A DNA stretch of 64,000 nt from Streptomyces seoulensis (GCA_013364255.1 CP054936.1:6094353-6158352), one strand, 5' to 3'; shown: positions 27,896-37,410, counted from the stretch's first letter. Program-made: numbers and translations. The notes: a model not told the origin generated them from the letters alone.

Positions 27896-28309
27896 ATGCT
27901 GCACCACGTCGAACTCTGGGTCCCCGACCTGCCCCGGGCGGCCCGCTCCTGGGGCTGGCTGCTGGGCCGCCTGGGCCATGTGCCGTACCAGGAGTGGGAG
28001 CACGGCCGCAGCTGGCGGCACGGCGTCACCTACCTGGTCCTCGAACAGTCGCCCGCGCTCAGCGCGGGCGGCCACGACCGGACCCGGCCCGGCCTGAACC
28101 ACCTGGCCTTCCACGCGGGCGCCCGCGCCGACGTGGACGCGCTGATGCGCGACGCGCCCGCGCACGGCTGGTCGCCCCTGTTCGCCGACCGCTACCCGCA
28201 CGCCGGCGGACCGCGGCACTACGCGGGCTACCTCACCGACGCGGACGGCTACGAGGTCGAGCTGGTGGCCGCCGAACAGCCCGACGGGACGGCGGCCGGA
28301 GGCGGCTGA
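27896..28309 (+). CDS. VOC-family (glyoxalase/bleomycin-resistance-like) protein
   Basis: 137 residues. The vicinal-oxygen-chelate fold is suggested by MLHHVELWVPDLPRAARSWGWLLGRLG at the start (in parts HHVELWVPDL and SWGWLLGRLG), a GLNHLAFHAGARADVDALM second strand-helix, and the closing DADGYEVELVAAE. The likely metal-site residues are the early His and Glu of HHVE, the His of GLNHLAF and the Glu of YEVEL. Substrate is unknown. It lies between the two Opp operons with a terminator before it and 137 bases after it. Confidence 0.8.
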   Translation: MLHHVELWVPDLPRAARSWGWLLGRLGHVPYQEWEHGRSWRHGVTYLVLEQSPALSAGGHDRTRPGLNHLAFHAGARADVDALMRDAPAHGWSPLFADRYPHAGGPRHYAGYLTDADGYEVELVAAEQPDGTAAGGG

Positions 28310-28446
28310 AGGCGGCTGAACGATCGCTGCGCCGTACGGCTCAAGCGGCGGCCCGCAACGGTGCGGCACGCGTGCGACATGCGGCTTGTCTGTTGATATG
28401 AGGACAGGTCTGTCACCGCACCCCAGGAGCACCCCAGGAGGCGCCC

Positions 28447-30069
28447 ATGCGTGGCCGTACGCGCGTGCGTCGGGCCCTGGGCGCGGCGGCGGCCGCCGTG
28501 CTGCCGCTCGCCGCCTGCACGAGCGGCACGGGCGCCGCCGGGGGCCGCGTCCTCAGCTCCTCCTGGGGCGACCCGCAGAACCCGCTGGAGCCGTCCAACA
28601 CCAACGAGGTGCAGGGCGGCAAGGTCCTCGACATGATCTTCCGCGGCCTCAAGCGCTACGACCCGCGCACCGGCCGCGCCGAGAACATGCTCGCCGAGCG
28701 CATCGACACCGCCGACTCGCGCACCTACACCGTCACCGTCAAGGACGGCTGGCGGTTCAGCGACGGCGAACCGGTCACCGCCCGCTCCTTCGTGGACGCC
28801 TGGAACTACGGCGCGAGCCTGAGGAACAACCAGAAGAACGCGTACTTCTTCGGCTACATCGAGGGCTACGACAAGGTCCACCCCGACAGCGGCACCCAGC
28901 GGGCCGACACCCTCTCCGGCCTGAAGGTCACCGGCCCGCGCACCTTCACGATCACCCTCGGCCAGAAGTTCTCCACCTTCCCCGACACCCTCGGCTACGC
29001 CGCCTTCGCCCCGCTGCCCCGCACCTTCTTCACCCACCACAGGGCCTGGCTGGACAAGCCGGTCGGCAACGGCCCCTACACGGTGGAGTCCTACACCAAG
29101 GGCGCCCAGATGTATCTGAAGAAGTGGGACGGCTACCCAGGCCCCGACAAGGCGCGCAACGACGGCGTCACCCTCATGGTCTACACCGACAGCAACACCG
29201 CCTACACCGACGTGCTGGCCGGCAACCTCGACCTCGCCGACGACATCCCGGCCGGCCAGCTCAAGAACGTCGCCTCCGACCTCGACGGCCGCTACATCAA
29301 CACCCCCGCCGGCATCCTCCAGACCCTCGCCTTCCCGTACTACGACAAGGCGTGGAACACCGACGGCGCGCGCAAGGTCCGCACCGGCCTGTCCATGGCG
29401 ATCAACCGCGCCCAGATCACCAGGACCCTCTTCCGGGGCACCCGCACCCCGGCCACCGACTGGACCTCGCCCGTGCTCGGCGCCGACGGCGGCTACCAGG
29501 CCGGCCTGTGCGGCGCCGCCTGCCAGTACCGGCCCGCCGAGGCCAGGAAGCTGGTCCAGGAGGGCGGCGGACTGCCCGGCGGCCAGGTGCGGATCACCTA
29601 CAACGCGGACACCGGGTCGCACAAGGAGTGGGTGGACGCCGTGTGCAACTCCATCAACAACGCGCTGGGCGATGACCGCGCCTGCGTCGGCAACCCGGTC
29701 GGCACCTTCGCCGACTTCCGCAACCAGATCTCCCAGCACAGGATGCCCGGACCGTTCCGGGCCGGCTGGCAGATGGACTACCCGCTCATCCAGAACTTCC
29801 TCCAGCCGCTGTACTACACCGACGCCTCCTCCAACGACGGCACGTGGTCCGACAAGCGGTTCGACACGCTGGTCGACCGGGCCAACGCGGAGACCGGCCA
29901 GAAGGCCGCGATCGGACTGTTCCAGCAGGCCGAGAAGGTGGTGCGGGACACCATGGCCGCCATCCCGCTGTGGTACCAGAACGGCAGCGCCGGCTACTCC
30001 GACCGGCTGCGCCACGTGGCCCTCAACCCCTTCAGCGTCCCCGTCTACAACGAGATCGAGGTGGGCTGA
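28447..30069 (+). CDS. Second oligopeptide solute-binding lipoprotein (OppA-like)
   Basis: 540 residues; ATG after CCAGGAGG. Arg-rich N-terminus, hydrophobic stretch and lipobox LAAC (lipidated C24). Family-5 motifs include LSSSWGDPQNPLEPSNTNE, VKDGWRFSDGEPVTARSFVDAW, GNGPYTVESYTKGAQMYLKKW and RTGLSMAINRAQITRTLF. It begins the second five-gene peptide importer, and differs clearly from the first binding protein, so the two systems probably take different peptides. Upstream sequence GCTTGTCTGTTGATATGAGG at 28383-28402 is A/T-rich and could contain its promoter. Confidence 0.92.
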   Translation: MRGRTRVRRALGAAAAAVLPLAACTSGTGAAGGRVLSSSWGDPQNPLEPSNTNEVQGGKVLDMIFRGLKRYDPRTGRAENMLAERIDTADSRTYTVTVKDGWRFSDGEPVTARSFVDAWNYGASLRNNQKNAYFFGYIEGYDKVHPDSGTQRADTLSGLKVTGPRTFTITLGQKFSTFPDTLGYAAFAPLPRTFFTHHRAWLDKPVGNGPYTVESYTKGAQMYLKKWDGYPGPDKARNDGVTLMVYTDSNTAYTDVLAGNLDLADDIPAGQLKNVASDLDGRYINTPAGILQTLAFPYYDKAWNTDGARKVRTGLSMAINRAQITRTLFRGTRTPATDWTSPVLGADGGYQAGLCGAACQYRPAEARKLVQEGGGLPGGQVRITYNADTGSHKEWVDAVCNSINNALGDDRACVGNPVGTFADFRNQISQHRMPGPFRAGWQMDYPLIQNFLQPLYYTDASSNDGTWSDKRFDTLVDRANAETGQKAAIGLFQQAEKVVRDTMAAIPLWYQNGSAGYSDRLRHVALNPFSVPVYNEIEVG

Positions 30070-30075
30070 GCCGCC

Positions 30076-30999
30076 ATGGCACGCTACCTCGTCCGCCGCC
30101 TCCTCCAGATGATCCCGGTGTTCGTCGGCGCCACCCTGCTGATCTTCCTGATGGTCAACGTGATGGGCGACCCCGTCGCCGGGCTCTGCGGCGAACGCGC
30201 CTGCGACTCGGCCACCGCCGCCCAGCTCAAGCGGGAGTTCGGCCTCGACAAGCCGGTCTGGCAGCAGTACGCGACCTACATGGGCAACGTCTTCACCGGC
30301 GACTTCGGCACCGCCTTCAACGGCCGGCCGGTCACCGAGCTGATGGCCACCGCCTTCCCCGTCACCATCCGCCTGACCCTGGTCGCGATCGTCTTCGAGA
30401 TCGTCATCGGCATCACCCTCGGCGTCGTCACCGGACTGCGCCGCGGCCGCCCCGTCGACACCGCCGTCCTGCTCGCCACCCTCGTCGTCATCTCGGTGCC
30501 CACCTTCGTCACCGGCCTGCTGCTGCAACTGCTGCTCGGCGTGAAGTGGGGCTGGGTCCGGCCCTCGGTCTCCCCGCTCGCCCCCCTGGACGAGCTGATC
30601 CTGCCCGGTCTCGTCCTCGCCTCCGTCTCCCTCGCCTACGTCACCCGCCTCACCCGCACCTCCATCGCCGAGAACCGGCGCGCCGACTACGTCCGCACCG
30701 CCGTCGCCAAGGGCCTGCCGCGCCGCCGCGTCGTCGTACGGCACCTGCTGCGCAACTCGCTCATCCCCGTGGTCACCTTCATCGGCACCGACATCGGGGC
30801 GCTGATGGGCGGCGCCATCGTCACCGAGCGGATCTTCAACATCCACGGCGTCGGCTACCAGCTCTACCAGGGCATCCTGCGCCAGAACACCCAGACCGTC
30901 GTCGGCTTCGTGACCGTCCTGGTGCTGGTCTTCCTGGTCGCCAACCTGCTCGTGGACCTCCTGTACGCCGTACTCGACCCGAGGATCCGCTATGCCTGA
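30076..30999 (+). CDS. Second peptide ABC transporter permease (OppB/DppB type)
   Basis: 307 residues; the ATG is six bases past the binding-protein stop. OppB-type N-terminus YLVRRLLQMIPVFVGATLL, six hydrophobic segments, and an EAA loop RADYVRTAVAKGLPRRRVV much like the first operon's. One unusual point is the pair of cysteines in the first external loop (AGLCGERACDSATA), absent from the paralog. It overlaps the next gene by 8 bases. Confidence 0.92.
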   Translation: MARYLVRRLLQMIPVFVGATLLIFLMVNVMGDPVAGLCGERACDSATAAQLKREFGLDKPVWQQYATYMGNVFTGDFGTAFNGRPVTELMATAFPVTIRLTLVAIVFEIVIGITLGVVTGLRRGRPVDTAVLLATLVVISVPTFVTGLLLQLLLGVKWGWVRPSVSPLAPLDELILPGLVLASVSLAYVTRLTRTSIAENRRADYVRTAVAKGLPRRRVVVRHLLRNSLIPVVTFIGTDIGALMGGAIVTERIFNIHGVGYQLYQGILRQNTQTVVGFVTVLVLVFLVANLLVDLLYAVLDPRIRYA

Positions 31000-31978
31000 C
31001 CCGCGGGAGCCCTACGAGCCGGAGCGTGCTGTCGCGGGCACCGGCATGGGCGGCGGCATGGACCTGGCGGCGAGCGAGGCCGCCACCCTGGAGCGGGAAC
31101 CGGACCGGCCCGACGGCGCCGGACCCGAGGACCGGCCCCGCTCGCTGTGGTCGGACGCCTGGCGCGACCTGCGCCGCAACCCCGTCTTCCTGCTCTCCGC
31201 GCTGGTCATCTGCTTCCTCGTCCTGATCGCGGTCTGGCCCTCCCTGATCGCCCCCGGCAACCCCCTCACCTGCGACCTGGCCCGGGCGCAGGACGGACCG
31301 AGCCCCGGCCACCCGTTCGGCTTCGACGGGCAGGGCTGCGACGTCTACACCCGCACCGTCCACGGCGCCCGCGCCTCCGTCACCGTCGGCGTCTGCGCCA
31401 CCCTCGGCGTCGCCCTCCTCGGCTCCGTCCTCGGCGCGCTCGCCGGATTCTTCGGCGGCGGCTGGGACGCCGTGCTCTCCCGGGTCACCGACGTCTTCTT
31501 CGCCATCCCGGTCGTCCTCGGCGGCCTGGTCCTGCTGTCCGTGGTCACCAGCAACACCGTCTGGCCGGTGGTCGGGTTCATCGTGCTGCTGGGCTGGCCG
31601 CAGATCTACCGCATCGCCCGCGGCTCGGTCATCACCGCCAAGCAGCACGACTACGTCCAGGCCGCCCGCGCCCTCGGCGCCTCCGACACCCGCATCCTGC
31701 TGCGCCACATCGCGCCCAACGCCGTCGCCCCGGTCATCGTCGTCGCCACCATCGCGCTCGGCACCTACATCTCCCTGGAGGCGACCCTGTCCTACCTCGG
31801 CGTCGGACTGAAGCCGCCGAGCGTGTCGTGGGGCATCGAGATCTCCGCCGCCTCGCCCTACGTCCGCAACGCCCCGCACGCCCTGCTGTGGCCCGCCGGC
31901 GCCCTCGCGGTGACCGTGCTGGCGTTCATCATGCTCGGCGACGCGGTGCGCGACGCCCTCGACCCGAAGCTGAGGTGA
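30992..31978 (+). CDS. Second peptide ABC transporter permease (OppC/DppC type)
   Basis: 328 residues, starting 8 bases inside the preceding permease gene. A hydrophilic N-terminus of about 60 residues contains GTGMGGGMDLAASEA. OppC-type helices follow, with the loop PFGFDGQGCDVYTRTVHGAR instead of the LGTDxLGRD form of its paralog. The coupling segment is HDYVQAARALGASDTR and the C-terminus is DAVRDALDPKLR. Cysteines in the external loop (TCDLARAQDG and GQGCDVY) echo those in the partner permease. Confidence 0.92.
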   Translation: MPDPREPYEPERAVAGTGMGGGMDLAASEAATLEREPDRPDGAGPEDRPRSLWSDAWRDLRRNPVFLLSALVICFLVLIAVWPSLIAPGNPLTCDLARAQDGPSPGHPFGFDGQGCDVYTRTVHGARASVTVGVCATLGVALLGSVLGALAGFFGGGWDAVLSRVTDVFFAIPVVLGGLVLLSVVTSNTVWPVVGFIVLLGWPQIYRIARGSVITAKQHDYVQAARALGASDTRILLRHIAPNAVAPVIVVATIALGTYISLEATLSYLGVGLKPPSVSWGIEISAASPYVRNAPHALLWPAGALAVTVLAFIMLGDAVRDALDPKLR

Positions 31979-31985
31979 CGGCGCC

Positions 31986-32960
31986 GTGCTGCTCGAAGTC
32001 CGCGATCTGCACGTGGAGTTCCGCACCCGCGACGGCGCCGCCCACGCCGTCAACGGGGTCACCTACGCGGTCGACGCCGGCGAGACGCTCGCCGTGCTCG
32101 GCGAGTCCGGCTCCGGCAAGTCCGTCACCGCGCAGGCGGTCATGGGCATCCTCGACACGCCGCCAGGCCGCGTCACCGGCGGCGAGATCCGCTTCCGGGA
32201 CCAGGACCTGCTCACGCTCAAGGAGGAGGAACACCGCCGGATCCGGGGCGCCGGGATGGCGATGATCTTCCAGGACGCGCTGTCGGCCCTGAACCCCGTG
32301 CTCACCGTGGGCGACCAGCTCGGCGAGATGTTCCGGGTGCACCGCGGGACGTCCCGCAAGGACTCCAGGGCCAAGGCGATCGAGCTGATGGACCGGGTGC
32401 GCATCCCGGCCGCGGCCCAGCGGGTGGGCGACTATCCGCACCAGTTCTCCGGCGGCATGCGCCAGCGCATCATGATCGCCATGGCGCTGGCCCTTGAGCC
32501 GGACCTGATCATCGCCGACGAGCCGACCACGGCCCTCGACGTGACGGTCCAGGCCCAGGTCATGGACCTGCTCGCGGAACTGCGGCGCGAGTACGACATG
32601 GGCCTGATCCTGATCACGCACGACCTCGGCGTCGTCGCCGACGTCGCCGACAAGATCGCGGTCATGTACGCCGGCCGGATCGTCGAGACGGCCCCCGTGC
32701 ACGAGCTGTTCAAGCGGCCCGCGCACCCCTACACCAAGGGCCTGCTGGAGTCGATCCCGCGCCTGGACCACAAGGGCCGGGAGCTGTACGCGATCAAGGG
32801 CCTGCCGCCCAGCCTCCAGGCGATCCCGCCCGGCTGCGCCTTCAACCCGCGCTGCCCGATGGCCCGGGACGTGTGCCGCACCGACGTGCCGCCGCTGTAC
32901 GAGGTGTCCGGTGAGCGGGGGAGCGCCTGCCACTTCTGGAGGGAGTGCCTCGATGGCTGA
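31986..32960 (+). CDS. Second peptide ABC transporter ATP-binding protein (OppD type)
   Basis: 324 residues with a GTG start seven bases after the permease stop (MLLEVRDLHVEF). Complete ABC motifs: GESGSGKS, MIFQDALSALNP, FSGGMRQR, LIIADEPTTALD, LITHDLG, and the C-terminal Cys extension GCAFNPRCPMARDVC. Between about 32373 and 32847 the DNA is almost identical to the first operon's OppD gene, unlike the flanks. It overlaps the next gene by 8 bases. Confidence 0.93.
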   Translation: MLLEVRDLHVEFRTRDGAAHAVNGVTYAVDAGETLAVLGESGSGKSVTAQAVMGILDTPPGRVTGGEIRFRDQDLLTLKEEEHRRIRGAGMAMIFQDALSALNPVLTVGDQLGEMFRVHRGTSRKDSRAKAIELMDRVRIPAAAQRVGDYPHQFSGGMRQRIMIAMALALEPDLIIADEPTTALDVTVQAQVMDLLAELRREYDMGLILITHDLGVVADVADKIAVMYAGRIVETAPVHELFKRPAHPYTKGLLESIPRLDHKGRELYAIKGLPPSLQAIPPGCAFNPRCPMARDVCRTDVPPLYEVSGERGSACHFWRECLDG

Positions 32961-34020
32961 GCCGGCCCGACCCGCCGCGCCCGCCGAACCCGCGGGACCC
33001 GCCGAACCCGTGCTGGAGGTCACCGGGCTGGTCAAGCACTATCCGCTCACCCAGGGCATCCTGTTCAAGCGGCAGATCGGCGCCGTCCGGGCGGTGGACG
33101 GGGTGGACTTCGTCCTCGGCCGCGGCGAGACGCTCGGCGTCGTCGGCGAGTCCGGCTGCGGCAAGTCGACGGTCGCCAAGCTGCTGTGCCACCTGGAGCG
33201 GCCGACGGCGGGCACGATCCGCTACCGCGGCGAGGACGTCACCCGGCTGTCCGGGCGCGCCCTGAAGGCGGTCCGGCGCAACATCCAGATGGTGTTCCAG
33301 GACCCGTACACCTCGCTCAACCCCCGGATGACGGTGGGCGACATCATCGGCGAGCCCTACGAGATCCATCCCGAGGCGGCCCCCAAGGGCGACCGGCGGC
33401 GCAAGGTGCGGGAACTGCTGGACGTCGTCGGCCTCAACCCGGAGTACGTCAACCGCTACCCGCACCAGTTCTCCGGCGGCCAGCGCCAGCGCATCGGCAT
33501 CGCCCGGGGGCTGGCGCTGCGCCCGGAGGTCATCGTCGCCGACGAGCCGGTCTCCGCGCTGGACGTCTCCGTACAGGCCCAGGTGATCAACCTGCTGGAG
33601 CGGCTGCAACGGGAGTTCGAGCTGTCGTACGTCTTCATCGCGCACGACCTGTCGATCGTGCGGCACATCTCCGACCGGGTGGCGGTGATGTACCTCGGCC
33701 GGATCGTGGAGACCGGCACCGACACCGAGATCTACGACCACCCCACGCACCCGTACACCCAGGCGCTGCTGTCCGCCGTGCCGGTGCCCGATCCCGAGGC
33801 CCGCGCGCACCGCGACCGGATCATCCTGACCGGCGACGTGCCCTCCCCGGCCGCCGTCCCCTCCGGCTGCCGCTTCCGCACCCGCTGCTTCAAGGCCCGC
33901 GAGCGGTGCGCCCTGGAGGTGCCGGAGCTGGCGGTGCCCGCGGAATACCGGTATGCCGAGGGACCGGTGGCCCACGACTCGGCGTGCCTGTTCGCCGCGG
34001 AGCGGCAGAACGTGCGTTAA
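32953..34020 (+). CDS. Second peptide ABC transporter ATP-binding protein (OppF type)
   Basis: 355 residues; the ATG at 32953 follows GGGAG by seven bases and overlaps the OppD stop by 8 bases, exactly as in the first operon. An Ala/Pro-rich N-terminus precedes KHYPLTQGILFKRQIGAVRA. Walker A GESGCGKST, signature FSGGQRQR, Walker B VIVADEPVSALD, H-loop IAHDLS, and the terminal Cys-rich oligopeptide segment GCRFRTRCFKARERC are all present. It closes the second operon. Confidence 0.93.
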   Translation: MAEPARPAAPAEPAGPAEPVLEVTGLVKHYPLTQGILFKRQIGAVRAVDGVDFVLGRGETLGVVGESGCGKSTVAKLLCHLERPTAGTIRYRGEDVTRLSGRALKAVRRNIQMVFQDPYTSLNPRMTVGDIIGEPYEIHPEAAPKGDRRRKVRELLDVVGLNPEYVNRYPHQFSGGQRQRIGIARGLALRPEVIVADEPVSALDVSVQAQVINLLERLQREFELSYVFIAHDLSIVRHISDRVAVMYLGRIVETGTDTEIYDHPTHPYTQALLSAVPVPDPEARAHRDRIILTGDVPSPAAVPSGCRFRTRCFKARERCALEVPELAVPAEYRYAEGPVAHDSACLFAAERQNVR

Positions 34021-34100
34021 CGCACGGGCAACGTCGCCGAAGCGGCACCGATATACGGACGCGTCAGTCTGTGGAAGGTACGGCCGTGCGGGTGCCGTGG

Positions 34101-34132
34101 ACGGGCCGGGAGTGCATGCGCTCCCGGCCCGT
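34101..34132. terminator. Bidirectional terminator between second Opp operon and S9 peptidase gene
   Basis: ACGGGCCGGGAG pairs perfectly with CTCCCGGCCCGT around an 8-base loop, placed between the convergent stops at 34020 and 34162. Confidence 0.8.
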
Positions 34133-34161
34133 TGGCGTGTGCGCGGCGGGTACGGCGGGGC

Positions 34162-36300
34162 TCAGCCGAGGCCGAGCGAGCGCTTGAGGAAGTCGACCTG
34201 GAGCAGCAGCAGGTTCTCCGCGACCTGTTCCTGCGGCGTCATATGGGTGACCCCGGACAGCGGCAGCACCTCGTGCGGCCGGCCGGCGGCGAGCAGCGCG
34301 GAGGACAGCCGCAGCGCGTGGGCGACCACCACGTTGTCGTCGGCGAGGCCGTGCACGATCATCAGCGGCCGGTGCGGCTCGGCGGCCCCGGCCAGACCGT
34401 CGTCGGTGACCAGTGAACTCCTCGCGTACGCCGCCGCGTCCGCCTCCGGGTCGCCCAAGTACCGCTCGGTGTAGTGGGTGTCGTACAGGCGCCAGTCGGT
34501 GACCGGGGCGCCGGCGATGCCCGCGTGGAAGACGTCCGGGCGGCGCAGCACGGCCAGCGCGGAGAGGTAACCGCCGTAGGACCAACCGCGGATGGCGACC
34601 CGGCTGAGGTCGAGCGGGTGGCGTTCGGCGAGGTCGTGCAGGGCCTCGATCTGGTCGTCCAGGGTGACCGTGAAGTCGTGGTGGACGGCCTTCTCCCAGG
34701 CGGGGGACCGGCCCGGGGTGCCGCGGCCGTCGGCGACGACCACCGCGAAGCCCTGGTCGGCGAACCACTGGGAGGTCAGGTGCGCGTTGTGCGCGGCGAC
34801 CACGCGGGGGCCGTGCGGGCCGCCGTAGGGGTCGAGCAGGACCGGCAGCAAGGGCCGTTCGGCCCCGTTGTCTGTGTCACGCGGGTAGTCCGTAGGCATA
34901 AGCACGGCGCACGGGATTTTCCGTGCGCCCCCCTCGGTGAGGGTCACGCGCGGGGTGAGACCGGGGTCCGCCGCGTGCGAGGCGACCGTCGCCACGTGCT
35001 TGCCGTCCCGCAGCACCCGCACCCGGGCGCCCGGCCGGTCGAGGGCGGCGGTGACCAGGACGGTCACGCCCCCGGCGCGCACCGCCGCGTGCACGCCCGC
35101 CTCCTGGCTCACCCGCTCCCAGCCCAGTTCGCTGACCCGGTAGACGTGCACCTCGCCGGTCTCCGGGGCGGCGGCCTCCGCACCGGCCGAGGCGGAGACC
35201 AGGACGTCGTCGGCGCCGACGTCGAGAACCGCCCGGACGTGCAACTGCGCGCCGGTCAGCGGCCGGTCGCCGACCGCCAGGACCCGTGCGCCTCCCTCGT
35301 CCGCGATCCGCACCAGCCGTCCCGAGGGGCTCCAGCACGGCGAACCGGGGAAAAGATCAAGCCAAGTTGGGTCCTCGTCCGCGTGCACCATCCGGGTCCG
35401 GCCGGAGTCCGGGTCCACCGCCAGATACAGCTGACTGCGCTGGTCCCGCGCCTGGACGAGCAGCAGCGGCGCACCCGCCGCTGACCAGTGCACTCGTGCC
35501 AGGTACGGGTAGCGGTCCCGGTCCCAGTCCACTTCCGTCCGCGTTCCGTTCAGACCGATCACGAACAGCCGTACCTCGGCGTTCGCGGTGCCCGCCGCCG
35601 GGTAACGCACCTGGCCGGGCGCCTGCTCGGGCCGCGCCGGATCGGAGATCCACCAGCGCCCGACCGGCGTGTCGTCCACCCGCGCCACCAGCAGCCGGTC
35701 CGACTCCGGCGCCCACCAGAAGCCGCGGGTGCGGTCCATCTCCTCGGCCGCGATGAACTCCGCGAGCCCGTAGGAGACCGCCTCCGCCTCCGGCGCGGCC
35801 AGCGCCCGGTCGCCGTCCCCCTCGGCGCCCACCACGCGCAGCGCCCCGCCGGCGACGTACGCGACGTACCGGCCGTCCGGCGACGGACGCGGGTCGATCA
35901 CCGGTCCGGTGACCGACAGTTCGCGGGTGGTCGCGGCCCGCAACTCGGCGGTGAAGAGCCGCCCTGACAAGGCGAAAGCCGCCAACTCCACGGCTGTGTC
36001 GGTGGCATATCCCACGATGCCCGCGCCGCCCTCCCGGGTGCGCTCGCGGCGCGCCCGCTCCTCCGGCGACAGGTCCTCGCCCGACCCGCCGAGCAAGGCG
36101 CGCGGATCGGCGGCGACCCGCTCCTGGAGATCGGCCAGATCGAGGACCCACAGCGAATTCGCCCGGTCCGTACCGGAGTCGGAGCGCAGGAACACCACGC
36201 GGGAGGCGTCGGGCGCGACCGTGAACGCGCGCGGCGCGCCCAGGGTGAAACGCAGGGTGCGGGCGTGCCGTCGGGGGAAGGAGACAGGCTCTGTCGTCAT
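34162..36300 (-). CDS. S9 family peptidase (dipeptidyl peptidase IV/prolyl oligopeptidase type)
   Basis: 712 residues from the ATG at 36300 (MTTEPVSFPRRHART); longer frames upstream lack support. The N-terminal ~450 residues form the DPP-IV-type beta-propeller (LRFTLGAPRAFTVAPDASRVVF, GFWWAPESDRLLVARVDD, VHWSAAGAPLLLVQARD). The C-terminal alpha/beta hydrolase has the nucleophile S574 in GWSYGGY, the acid in HGLADDN (about D654) and H686 in GVTHMTP. No signal peptide is seen, so it is probably cytoplasmic. It faces the end of the second peptide importer, which suggests hydrolysis of imported peptides. Confidence 0.92.
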   Translation of the reverse strand: MTTEPVSFPRRHARTLRFTLGAPRAFTVAPDASRVVFLRSDSGTDRANSLWVLDLADLQERVAADPRALLGGSGEDLSPEERARRERTREGGAGIVGYATDTAVELAAFALSGRLFTAELRAATTRELSVTGPVIDPRPSPDGRYVAYVAGGALRVVGAEGDGDRALAAPEAEAVSYGLAEFIAAEEMDRTRGFWWAPESDRLLVARVDDTPVGRWWISDPARPEQAPGQVRYPAAGTANAEVRLFVIGLNGTRTEVDWDRDRYPYLARVHWSAAGAPLLLVQARDQRSQLYLAVDPDSGRTRMVHADEDPTWLDLFPGSPCWSPSGRLVRIADEGGARVLAVGDRPLTGAQLHVRAVLDVGADDVLVSASAGAEAAAPETGEVHVYRVSELGWERVSQEAGVHAAVRAGGVTVLVTAALDRPGARVRVLRDGKHVATVASHAADPGLTPRVTLTEGGARKIPCAVLMPTDYPRDTDNGAERPLLPVLLDPYGGPHGPRVVAAHNAHLTSQWFADQGFAVVVADGRGTPGRSPAWEKAVHHDFTVTLDDQIEALHDLAERHPLDLSRVAIRGWSYGGYLSALAVLRRPDVFHAGIAGAPVTDWRLYDTHYTERYLGDPEADAAAYARSSLVTDDGLAGAAEPHRPLMIVHGLADDNVVVAHALRLSSALLAAGRPHEVLPLSGVTHMTPQEQVAENLLLLQVDFLKRSLGLG

Positions 36301-36485
36301 GCCCTGACCATATTGGCCATGCGCCCCCTTGTACGACTGTGCGCGGGCTGGTGCGCGCGTGCGGATAGTTATGATCAATAGCGCAGAGTGGGTATGAACG
36401 TGGTGCCCGTTGTGTGGAGTTACTGGCCCCCATAGTCCGACCCCCGACACCCCCCGCGTCCTGGGATCTTTGGAGGTGAGCCGCC

Positions 36486-36680
36486 GTGGCACTCTCGATT
36501 TCGGCGGTGGTGCTGCTGGCGATCATCGTCTTCTTGTTGATCAAGAAGTCCGGATTGAGAGCCGGTCACGCCATCGTGTGCATGCTGCTCGGCTTCTATC
36601 TGGCCTCATCGACGATCGCACCGACGATCAGCGATCTCACGACCAACATCGCGGGCATGATCGGCAGCATCAAGTTCTAG
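36486..36680 (+). CDS. Conserved small hydrophobic membrane protein
   Basis: 64 residues, GTG start after GGAGGTGAG. Two membrane segments: SISAVVLLAIIVFLLIKKS and AGHAIVCMLLGFYLASSTIAP, with a polar C-terminal helix ISDLTTNIAGMIGS. I recall such a protein as common in streptomycetes, without a known function. It is divergent from the S9 peptidase gene; the 185-base gap holds A/T-rich promoter-like DNA (GGATAGTTATGATCAATAG at 36362-36380). Confidence 0.75.
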   Translation: MALSISAVVLLAIIVFLLIKKSGLRAGHAIVCMLLGFYLASSTIAPTISDLTTNIAGMIGSIKF

Positions 36681-36762
36681 CGGCCCTGGGGTCCGCCCGA
36701 CGGCCGGCGCGGCCCGGTCGGGCAGAATCTCCTTCCGGAGGCGACGACGGAAGGACTCCTCG

Positions 36763-37119
36763 GTGGACCCCAGGACGTACGCGCGGCTGTACGGCCCTCG
36801 GGTGCCGGTACGGCCCCGCGCGCGCCCGCTCGTCGTGGTCCTGGCCGCCGTGCTGTGGGCCGTCACGCTGGTGCCGTTCGCCTTCCTGGCGTTCCTCGTC
36901 AGCCTGGCGACCCTGTGGGGCACGGCGGGCGGCGGCTCCGGCCTCTTCTTCCTCTGCTCCTGCCTCGTCGTGGTCGCCACCGCGGCCCTGCTGATCCTCC
37001 TCGCCCACGCCCCCGGCGTCCGCGACCTGGCGATGGACAGCCGCATGCTCCTGCTGGGAGCGACGGCCGGCCCGCTCCTCACGGTGCTCGCCGGGGGCAT
37101 GTGGGTCCTCGTGACGTGA
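36763..37119 (+). CDS. Small integral membrane protein
   Basis: 118 residues; GTG start eight bases after GGAAGG. Basic N-terminus (YGPRVPVRPRARP) followed by three hydrophobic segments: LVVVLAAVLWAVTLVPFAFLAFLVSLA, GLFFLCSCLVVVATAALLILLAHA (in parts) and LLGATAGPLLTVLAGGMWVLV. No family recognised. Same strand as, and 82 bases downstream of, the 64-residue membrane protein. Confidence 0.65.
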   Translation: MDPRTYARLYGPRVPVRPRARPLVVVLAAVLWAVTLVPFAFLAFLVSLATLWGTAGGGSGLFFLCSCLVVVATAALLILLAHAPGVRDLAMDSRMLLLGATAGPLLTVLAGGMWVLVT

Positions 37120-37410
37120 GGCGGGGTCACACCTCCGAGGCGTACGCGACGCCACCGGAACCCGATTCCCCGCGCTCCGGTGCCGTCGGCGACTGAAAGA
37201 CCAAGAACGACGGGGAAAGCACCCTGCCAAACCCCACCCCTCCCGCCCGTGGCCCGCGCTCACTCGGGTGGGTGAACATCCGGCTCTGGCGGTTTCGGCG
37301 GCCCCCGGCGGCTCTAGGCTCAGCGGCACAACCGCAGACATGAGACGGCCCCCGCCGGGACGGCAATCCCAGTGCGAGGGCCTGACCACCGAGGAAGAGA
37401 GACCTTCCCG
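37120..37410. other. 291-base intergenic region
   Basis: No gene or repeat is recognised. The proximal part (GACTGAAAGACCAAGAACGACGGGG) is A/T-richer. A CTCTAGGCTCAG sequence at 37312-37323 carries a minus-10-like TAGGCT for the downstream gene. Confidence 0.35.

Noticed and set aside
28249..30846. 865-residue minus-strand frame over the second binding-protein gene
   Set aside because: Antisense shadow of a clear lipoprotein gene with complete family motifs.
36301..36492. N-terminal extension of the S9 peptidase
   Set aside because: It overlaps the divergent small gene's leader and start, and the family begins near MTTEPVSF; the residues have no signal-peptide character.
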